A DNA stretch of 14,145 bases. Origin: Lamprobacter sp964516305 (lineage in GTDB: Bacteria > Pseudomonadota > Gammaproteobacteria > Chromatiales > Chromatiaceae). Position numbers and translations under genes: made by a program. Of this stretch, positions 6,976 through 12,381 are shown one piece after another (the first letter of the stretch is position 1; each line of letters starts with the position of its first letter). The stretch covers positions 1-14,145 of the forward strand of contig CAZEZH010000091.1 of NCBI GenBank assembly GCA_964516305.1, given 5' to 3'. The notes beneath the pieces are model-generated. The model was not told where the DNA came from. It saw only the letters and a program-made list of their open reading frames with translations, and ran no database searches.

Positions 6976-7368
6976 TCAAGGAATGCGGCGAGCGCTCGTG
7001 TGCGCGCGAAGCCATTCGGTGAGCTCCGCGCGCGAGACTTCGCCAGCGGCGAGCGTCAGCATCATGCGCTCCTGCTCATCCAGCTCGCAGGCAATCTCAT
7101 GACCATTCAGCACCAAAAAGGTCTCCATGGCGGCATGAACTAGGCGTTTGTTGCCATCCACGAACGGGTGATTCATGACCAGTGCATGGCCCAAAGCCGC
7201 AGCCTTGTCGATCAGGTCTGGGTAAAGATCCTCACCCGCAAAACTGGCATGGGGCTGGCTGACGGCGGACTCGAGAGCGCCGGTGTCGCGGAGTCCGTCG
7301 GCGCCGCCCGATGTCGCGATCAGGCGTTGCTGTAGGACGAGGACCTCGGCAAGCGAGAGAAAGCGCAT
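6976..7368 (-). CDS. doc: Death-on-curing (Doc) toxin, Fic fold
   Basis: A 130-residue type II toxin. The Fic/Doc active-site loop HPFVDGNKR spans residues 67-75, with His67, Asp71, Asn73 and Lys74 all present, close to positions 66-73 of phage P1 Doc. Doc uses this site to phosphorylate elongation factor EF-Tu and stop translation. The N-terminal MRFLSLAEVLVLQQRLI and GLRDTGALESAVSQP segments are typical. The start is ATG at 7368, which shares its A with the antitoxin stop (TGATG); the TTG three bases earlier is less likely. The coupled stop-start ensures toxin is made only after antitoxin translation. It converges on the squalene-synthase-family gene with only 35 bases between them. All catalytic residues are intact, so the toxin is probably functional. 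Confidence 0.92.
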   Translation of the reverse strand: MRFLSLAEVLVLQQRLIATSGGADGLRDTGALESAVSQPHASFAGEDLYPDLIDKAAALGHALVMNHPFVDGNKRLVHAAMETFLVLNGHEIACELDEQERMMLTLAAGEVSRAELTEWLRAHTSARRIP

Positions 7369-7565
7369 CAAGCGAGTCGGCGATAGAGCTCGCGATTCTT
7401 CGCCAGCACATAATCCGTAGCCTCGTCGATGTCGGTGCCAGGCTGCTTCAGGAGTTGATCGATGAACTCGGCTAGCAGTTGCTCTGGCTCGCGCCCGACA
7501 CTGCGCGCCCGCTCTCGGAACGCCTGTGCTTTGGTGTCGTCTAGCTCCAGCATCATTGTCGTCAT
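7368..7565 (-). CDS. Antitoxin of the Doc module, ribbon-helix-helix-like
   Basis: A 65-residue protein from ATG 7565, with GAGAG at 7573-7577 on the minus strand seven bases upstream. The first half (MLELDDTKAQAFRERARSVG, then PEQLLAEFIDQLL) has the strand-helix-helix pattern of small CopG/Arc-type DNA-binding antitoxins. The second half, DIDEATDYVLAKNRELYRRLA, is the charged tail often seen in antitoxins encoded before Doc, which blocks the toxin's active site. It is not a classical Phd/YefM sequence. The reading frame stays open upstream to 7826, which would add 87 codons with no family resemblance; the length of relatives and the ribosome site favour the short form. It probably represses its own operon. 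Stop and toxin start overlap by one base. Confidence 0.82.
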   Translation of the reverse strand: MTTMMLELDDTKAQAFRERARSVGREPEQLLAEFIDQLLKQPGTDIDEATDYVLAKNRELYRRLA

Positions 7566-8057
7566 CACGAGACTCTCTTCTGGTGACCTGATTGCCACGA
7601 CTTTGCCATCGTCAACGCATCCTGTCGCGCCGGATGCGCGTTTGGGGGCGTGGTAGCCCAGCAAGTTACCGACAGGGAGCGGGGCATCTGCCCAGGTGGC
7701 ATGCGGCAAGAAAACCCGGTGATCCTCGATGGCCGCATCAGCCAGAACGTCCGCCGGGATCGCGACATGAGCACTCCGAGTCTTGACAGGCGGCTCCGGA
7801 ATCGTTGGTCTGACATGTGCAGACATGGCGTATCACCTTGACGCGATTGGCTGTGGAAGACTCAGCATAGCCGGCCGCCTGTATCGCTGCCACTCCCGGT
7901 CAATGCGTGCAAACGGGTCGACCAACAGCTCTATCCGGCATCCTGAGCGATTCGCTAATGTCAGCTGCGATCGCCCATCGCCGCCGCCTCGGCCATGGCG
8001 ACGTCCCACTCTCATCCCCACCCTCGGGATAACCCGACTGCCTTGCTGCGACACGGC
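7566..8057. other. Gene-poor interval between toxin-antitoxin module and ispH
   Basis: Apart from the 87-codon open extension in front of the antitoxin (7566-7826, minus strand), which encodes no sequence I recognise, and inverted repeats at 7616-7638 and 7808-7824, I see no supported gene. Long minus-strand frames here continue as antisense of ispH and look like GC-driven shadows. A fragment on the minus strand near 7833-7970 (reading IELLVDPFARIDREWQRYR) looks protein-like but matches nothing I know. Confidence 0.4.
7616..7638. promoter_or_regulatory. Inverted repeat, candidate operator of the toxin-antitoxin genes
   Basis: CGCATCC (7616-7622) and GGATGCG (7632-7638) are perfect seven-base arms around nine bases. 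The repeat lies 51 bases before the antitoxin ATG, where an autorepressed type II module usually carries its operator. It would sit inside the coding frame only if the antitoxin were started far upstream. Confidence 0.4.
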
Positions 8058-8066
8058 TGCTAGAAT
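8058..8066 (+). promoter_or_regulatory. Extended -10 promoter for ispH-thiO
   Basis: TGCTAGAAT is an extended -10 element (TGn then TAGAAT, five of six bases matching TATAAT). No strong -35 is present at 16-18 bases. Transcription would begin near 8073, so the ATG at 8073 could not carry a ribosome site, whereas the ATG at 8112 would have a leader of about 39 bases. Confidence 0.5.
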
Positions 8067-8111
8067 GGCGCCATGTTTGCCCAGCCTGGCCGCAAGGCCC
8101 CAGCTCTGCCC

Positions 8112-9122
8112 ATGGACATACTCCTCGCCAATCCCCGCGGCTTCTGTGCCGGTGTCGATCGCGCCATCGAGATCGTCGAGCGCGTGCTCGAGCTCTATGG
8201 CGCACCGATCTATGTGCGCCACGAGGTCGTGCACAACCGCTACGTCGTCGACGACCTGCGCAACCGCGGTGCCATCTTCATCGATGACATTGCCGCGATC
8301 CCGAACGGCGCCACCTGTATCTTCAGCGCTCACGGCGTCTCGCAGCAGGTTCGCGAGCAGGCCGCCGAGCGCGGATTGCGCATCTTCGACGCGACCTGTC
8401 CGCTGGTGACCAAGGTCCATCTCGAGGTCGCACGGCACTGCAAGGCCGGCTTCGATGTGGTGCTGATCGGCCACCGCGGCCATCCCGAGGTGGAAGGCAC
8501 CCTCGGCCAATGCCAGGCCGATGGTGGCCGCATGCACCTGATCGAGACCGCTGAGGAGGTCGCCGGGCTCGAGGTCGCTGACCCCGATCGCGTCGCCTAT
8601 GTCACCCAGACCACGCTTTCGGTCGACGACACTGCAGGCGTCATCGACGCCCTCCAGGCACGCTTCCCGAACCTGGTCGGCCCGAAGAAGAGCGACATCT
8701 GCTATGCGACCCAGAATCGCCAGGACGCGGTGCGCGAGCTCTCGGCCAATGCCGACCTGATGCTGGTGGTCGGCTCGGCCAACAGCTCGAACTCGAACCG
8801 GCTGCGCGAGCTGGCCGAGAAGCAAGGCATCCCGGCCTACCTGATCGATGGCGCCGACGACATCCAACGCGACTGGCTGCACGAAGGCGCACGGGTTGCG
8901 CTCACCGCTGGTGCATCGGCCCCAGAGCTGTTGGTTGAGCAGGTGATCAGCAAGCTCCAGGACTGGGGCGCTGGCGAGATCGACGAGCAATCCGGCATCC
9001 GCGAGCAGGTGGTGTTCGCGCTGCCTAAAGAACTACAGCCGACGAGTGCCGAGTCTCTTGGCGAGGCCAGTGCAGGGGCCAGTGCAGGAGCTAGTGCAGA
9101 ACAGAGTAACGCTCGAGCATGA
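8112..9122 (+). CDS. ispH: 4-hydroxy-3-methylbut-2-enyl diphosphate reductase IspH (LytB)
   Basis: The last enzyme of the MEP pathway: a [4Fe-4S] protein that reduces HMBPP to IPP and DMAPP in the cytoplasm. From ATG 8112 the protein has 336 residues and its cluster cysteines fall at 12, 96 and 197, with HPE-126, identical to E. coli numbering. That agreement and the promoter at 8058-8066 argue against the in-frame ATG 13 codons earlier (8073). The motifs LLANPRGFCAGVDRAIEIVE, HEVVHNRYVV, DATCPLVTKVH and SSNSNRL are all intact. After the usual end (PKEL) there is an extra tail of about 20 residues built from three Ala-Ser-rich 12-base repeats (9063-9098). The stop overlaps the thiO start as ATGA, so the two genes form one transcript. 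Confidence 0.97.
   Translation: MDILLANPRGFCAGVDRAIEIVERVLELYGAPIYVRHEVVHNRYVVDDLRNRGAIFIDDIAAIPNGATCIFSAHGVSQQVREQAAERGLRIFDATCPLVTKVHLEVARHCKAGFDVVLIGHRGHPEVEGTLGQCQADGGRMHLIETAEEVAGLEVADPDRVAYVTQTTLSVDDTAGVIDALQARFPNLVGPKKSDICYATQNRQDAVRELSANADLMLVVGSANSSNSNRLRELAEKQGIPAYLIDGADDIQRDWLHEGARVALTAGASAPELLVEQVISKLQDWGAGEIDEQSGIREQVVFALPKELQPTSAESLGEASAGASAGASAEQSNARA
9063..9098 (+). repeat. Three 12-base tandem repeats in the ispH 3' end
   Basis: Three copies of a GGGGCCAGTGCA-like unit with one to three base differences stand head to tail and encode Glu/Gly-Ala-Ser-Ala repeats. They keep the frame and lie in the non-conserved tail just before the thiO start. Confidence 0.8.
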
Positions 9123-10210
9123 AGAAGATACTGATCATAGGGGGCGGCGTCATCGGCCTGATGACGGCGCGCGAGCTGGCAGAGGCCGGCGCTGAAGTCA
9201 CACTGATCGAGATGGGCAGCACCGGCAAGGAGTCATCCTGGGCCGGTGGCGGCATCCTCTCGCCGCTCTATCCCTGGCGTTATCGCGGCGCGGTCACGGC
9301 ACTGGCGAGCTGGAGCCAGCGCATCTATCCCGATTTTTGCCAGGCGCTCTTCGACGAGACCGGGGTCGACCCTGAATACAATCCATCCGGGATGATGATC
9401 CTCGACCCGGACGCGCCTGATCTGGCCCTGAATTGGGCTGCAACCGAGCAAGCGCCGATGGAGCTGATGGACCGCGCGGCGATCGCCGAGAAGGAGCCTG
9501 GCCTCGAGCTGGAGACCGAGGGCGCGCTCTGGATGCCGGAGGTTGCCCAGATCCGCAACCCCCGGCTGACCAAGGCGCTGCATGCGAGTATCAGCAAGAA
9601 GCGCGTCCAGATGCGTGAGCGCGAGGAGGTGCTGGACTTACGGGTTGAAGACGGCCAGGTGCGCGGTGTCACCACCACCGCTGGCACCATCGATGCCGAG
9701 CAGATCATCGTCTGCACCGGTGCCTGGACCGCGCAGCTGCTCGAGAAGCTCGGCCGCAAGCCCGAGATCCGCCCGGTGCGTGGTCAGATGATCCTGTTCT
9801 TCGCCAAACCCGGCCAGATCCGCCATCTCTCGCTCTATCGCGAGCGCTATGTGATCCCGCGCAAGGATGGTCGGGTTCTGATCGGCAGCACCCTCGAAGA
9901 GGCCGGTTTCGAGAAGCGCACCACCGCCGAGGCCAAGGAGGAGCTGTACCGCGTCGCCACCGAGATGTTTCCGCTGCTCAAGCGCACGCCGATCGAGGAT
10001 CACTGGGCCGGACTGCGCCCCGGCTCGCCGAGCGGCATCCCCTATATCGGCCCCTATCCCGAGGTCGAAGGCCTCTATGTCAACGCCGGTCACTTTCGCA
10101 ATGGGCTGGTGACCGGTCCCGCCTCGGCCCGGCTCATCGCCGACCTGCTGCTCGAGCGCGAGCCGATCCTGGCGCCGTCGGCCTACGCCTTGGATACCGC
10201 GCGCAGCTGA
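9119..10210 (+). CDS. thiO: Glycine oxidase ThiO (FAD-dependent)
   Basis: A 363-residue flavoprotein of the D-amino-acid-oxidase family. The FAD-binding GxGxxG motif is Gly8-x-Gly10-x-x-Gly13 in ILIIGGGVIGLMTARELAEAG, with an acidic residue closing the second strand (TLIE). SSWAGGGILSPLYPW and the C-terminal GLRPGSPSGIPYIGPYPEVEGLYVNAGHFRNG block are typical of ThiO. It oxidises glycine to dehydroglycine for the thiazole ring of thiamine, in organisms that lack ThiH. The ATG at 9119 overlaps the ispH stop by four bases, giving translational coupling. The pairing is sensible because IspH's pathway and thiazole synthesis both start from 1-deoxy-xylulose 5-phosphate. No other thi gene is visible here, so a general amino-acid oxidase role cannot be fully excluded. 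Confidence 0.9.
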   Translation: MKKILIIGGGVIGLMTARELAEAGAEVTLIEMGSTGKESSWAGGGILSPLYPWRYRGAVTALASWSQRIYPDFCQALFDETGVDPEYNPSGMMILDPDAPDLALNWAATEQAPMELMDRAAIAEKEPGLELETEGALWMPEVAQIRNPRLTKALHASISKKRVQMREREEVLDLRVEDGQVRGVTTTAGTIDAEQIIVCTGAWTAQLLEKLGRKPEIRPVRGQMILFFAKPGQIRHLSLYRERYVIPRKDGRVLIGSTLEEAGFEKRTTAEAKEELYRVATEMFPLLKRTPIEDHWAGLRPGSPSGIPYIGPYPEVEGLYVNAGHFRNGLVTGPASARLIADLLLEREPILAPSAYALDTARS

Positions 10211-10261
10211 TCGGCCACGGCGATCCAGTAGCGATCACGGGCCGTTAGGGAGCCTTGAGCC

Positions 10262-12043
10262 ATGAGTAACCGGCGCCCGCGTCAGCGTGCTGGCAGCGAT
10301 CCGCTTCGCACGCGCCTGTTCCGGGATCTGGTCCTACTGATCCTGATCACGGTCGGCGTCCTCGGCCTTGCCAGCGCCCTGCTGATCAACGACCTCAAGC
10401 GCGACTTCGCCAAGGCGCGGCTCAATGATGCCACGGCGCTGGTGCGCGACGAGGTCAATGGGCGTCTGCTACCGGTGCGGCAACAGTTGCTGATCCTGCG
10501 CGACGGACTGCGCAATCGCGAGTTGACCCCAGATAACGTGCGGGGGCTGAACGAACAGCTGATGCCGCCGCTGGCGCACATGGATCAGATCGCCGGCGCC
10601 AGCTTTGCCGACACCGCTGGACGCGACTACTTCTTGCGTCGCGAAGGTGAGCGCTGGATCACGCGCCAGCGCGCAGCATCCCCAATCGATGCGCCCGAGA
10701 GCCTCCCCGTGCAAGTCTCTGAGTGGCTCGATGACGATGAGCGCATCAGCACGCAAGAGGAGCCGAGCACCTATGATCCAAGGCAAAGGCCTTGGTTTGA
10801 AAGCGCCGTGCAGCTGTTAACCAACAGGGGTGAGTCACACTCAGTGGCCATCACCGGTGAGTCACGTTCCGCTACGGATACTGACTCGGGATCGGAGTCC
10901 GAGCCCGAGCCCGAGCCCGAATCGGGATCAGGCCAAAATTTCAGTTTGAAGTCGAGTCTAGGTCCGCTACCGATCGGGCAGACACCGGTCACCTGGAGCC
11001 TGCCCTATCGATTCGATTGGCTGCAGGAGCCAGGCATCACCGTCGCGACCGCTTGGCGCGACGAGGACGCGGAGGAGCTGCTTGTACTGGCGCTCGATGT
11101 GACGCTGGCGCGCATCTTGGCGACAGTGGAAACCTTCAATCTTGGCGCGGGCGGCCAAGGGTTTCTGTTCGACCGTAAGGGCGGCGTCTATGGCCAATCA
11201 GACGGAGAGGTCGATGACGCGGGCTTCTACAACCCCGAGCAGCGCCATGGCGGCACCATGGTCTTCGAGGCAATCGCTGCCTGGCGCTCAGCCGGCGAGC
11301 CAGAGGAGACACCGGTCCGCTTCGAGAGCGGCGGGCGCCATTGGTGGGGTGGCTTCGTGCCGCTCGAGCCAGTCAAGCGCAGTGCCTGGGTCGGTGTGGT
11401 CTTCCCAAGCACCGGCCCCTTGGGCCTGCTGCAACAGCGCTGGCCCTTATTCGCCGGCATCGCGCTGGCAATCCTCGCGCTCGGCATCGGTCTCGCACTG
11501 CTGGTGGTGCGCCGTTACAGCGATCGGCTGCGCGAGCAACCGAAACTGGTCATCGACCCGAGCCAGCCCGAGACCGACCTCTACGACCTCATTGGGCGTG
11601 GCGAAAGTACCCATCTTGAATTCAAGTCCACAATGCGCTTGAACCTACGCAGCGGCAAGAACGATAAGGCGATCGAGTTGGCCTGGCTCAAGGGCGTTGC
11701 CGCCTTCCTCAACAGCGAGGGCGGTATCCTGCTGCTGGGAGTGGCCGATGATGGCGAGCTCCTCGGACTAGCTGCAGACGGCTTCGCCAATGACGACAAG
11801 TGCCTGCTTCATTTCAAGAATCTCGTCAATCAGCACCTCGGTGCCGAGGCCATGCGCCATCTTCAGCTGCGGCTATTGTGGCTTGATGACAAGCAGATCG
11901 GCGCCATCGAGTGCGAGCCCGCCGACACCCCGGTTTACCTGCGCCAGAGCAACAGCGGCGAGTCCTTCCTGATTCGCACTGGTCCTTCCAACAGCGAGCT
12001 ACCGATCAGCCGCGCCCTGAGCTATATCAAGAGCCGCTTCTGA
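10262..12043 (+). CDS. Membrane sensor: periplasmic dCache-like domain fused to cytoplasmic AlbA_2/Schlafen domain
   Basis: A 593-residue protein. Residues 1-18 are basic, TM1 spans about 19-43 (DLVLLILITVGVLGLASALL), a periplasmic domain runs about 44-395, TM2 about 396-418 (LFAGIALAILALGIGLALLVV), and the cytoplasmic part about 419-593. The periplasmic domain has the dCache marker YDPRQRPWF (171-179) and a second lobe with GGQGFLFDRKGGVYG. A Ser/Gly/Glu-Pro insert lies at 206-226. The C-terminal domain is AlbA_2 (Schlafen): GESTHLEFK gives Glu448, Glu453 and Lys455, then GVADDG gives Asp496/497, and the domain ends in the usual ISRALSYIKSRF. There is no HAMP, kinase or GGDEF module, and no winged helix or ATPase after AlbA_2. 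AGGGAG sits nine bases before ATG 10262. It follows thiO by 51 bases and may be co-transcribed. Ligand and output are unknown. Confidence 0.85.
   Translation: MSNRRPRQRAGSDPLRTRLFRDLVLLILITVGVLGLASALLINDLKRDFAKARLNDATALVRDEVNGRLLPVRQQLLILRDGLRNRELTPDNVRGLNEQLMPPLAHMDQIAGASFADTAGRDYFLRREGERWITRQRAASPIDAPESLPVQVSEWLDDDERISTQEEPSTYDPRQRPWFESAVQLLTNRGESHSVAITGESRSATDTDSGSESEPEPEPESGSGQNFSLKSSLGPLPIGQTPVTWSLPYRFDWLQEPGITVATAWRDEDAEELLVLALDVTLARILATVETFNLGAGGQGFLFDRKGGVYGQSDGEVDDAGFYNPEQRHGGTMVFEAIAAWRSAGEPEETPVRFESGGRHWWGGFVPLEPVKRSAWVGVVFPSTGPLGLLQQRWPLFAGIALAILALGIGLALLVVRRYSDRLREQPKLVIDPSQPETDLYDLIGRGESTHLEFKSTMRLNLRSGKNDKAIELAWLKGVAAFLNSEGGILLLGVADDGELLGLAADGFANDDKCLLHFKNLVNQHLGAEAMRHLQLRLLWLDDKQIGAIECEPADTPVYLRQSNSGESFLIRTGPSNSELPISRALSYIKSRF
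10901..10918 (+). repeat. GAGCCC hexamer repeat in the sensor gene
   Basis: Three perfect GAGCCC copies encode Glu-Pro-Glu-Pro-Glu-Pro inside a Ser/Gly-rich stretch of the periplasmic domain. The tract keeps the frame and may vary in copy number between strains. Confidence 0.8.
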
Positions 12044-12061
12044 AGCAGGCACAAACGCCTG

Positions 12062-12288
12062 CTTCCCCGCAGTGATCCAACCAAATGTCGCCTCTACTGC
12101 GAGGAAGGCGTCGGCTATTACATCTTGCTCTATCCCGATCTCCCAAAGCCAAGGTGTATCGGCTAGTCGATGGGGACTACAGCAAAGCCGGTGATTTTCG
12201 GCAGGAGATCTGTCGAGTAGAGCTACCCCATTGCGTCGTGGATGTGGATTTCTCCCGCCTGTGGCCAAGTGTCGGCATAGTCCAGTAG
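12062..12288 (+). pseudogene. Frameshifted C-terminal remnant of a Uma2-family gene
   Basis: Two consecutive frames together read like the C-terminal half of Uma2 (DUF820), a PD-(D/E)XK-type nuclease-like family. Frame one (about 12062-12145) gives SDPTKC, then YCEEGVGYYILLYPDLP; the next frame (from 12145) continues KAKVYRLVDGDYSKAGDF and ends VVDVDFSRLWPS before TAG at 12286-12288. The switch at about 12142-12145 is explained by loss of one base. The N-terminal half with the acidic catalytic residues is absent, since the preceding gene stops at 12043. Uma2 genes are multicopy in Chromatiales and cyanobacteria and decay often. Family match is from memory but the pattern across the two frames is consistent. 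Confidence 0.65.
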
Positions 12289-12381
12289 CACCCATCGACA
12301 GCAAAGGAGAACTCCTCTGACTTCTCGTCAGCAGGCCTCCCTGACCTATTCATTCAAGTCACGTCAGCCCGAAGCGGCAAC

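Noticed and set aside
7833..8990. 385-codon open frame on the minus strand
   Set aside because: It lies antisense across ispH, whose coding sequence is certain; no recognisable domain.
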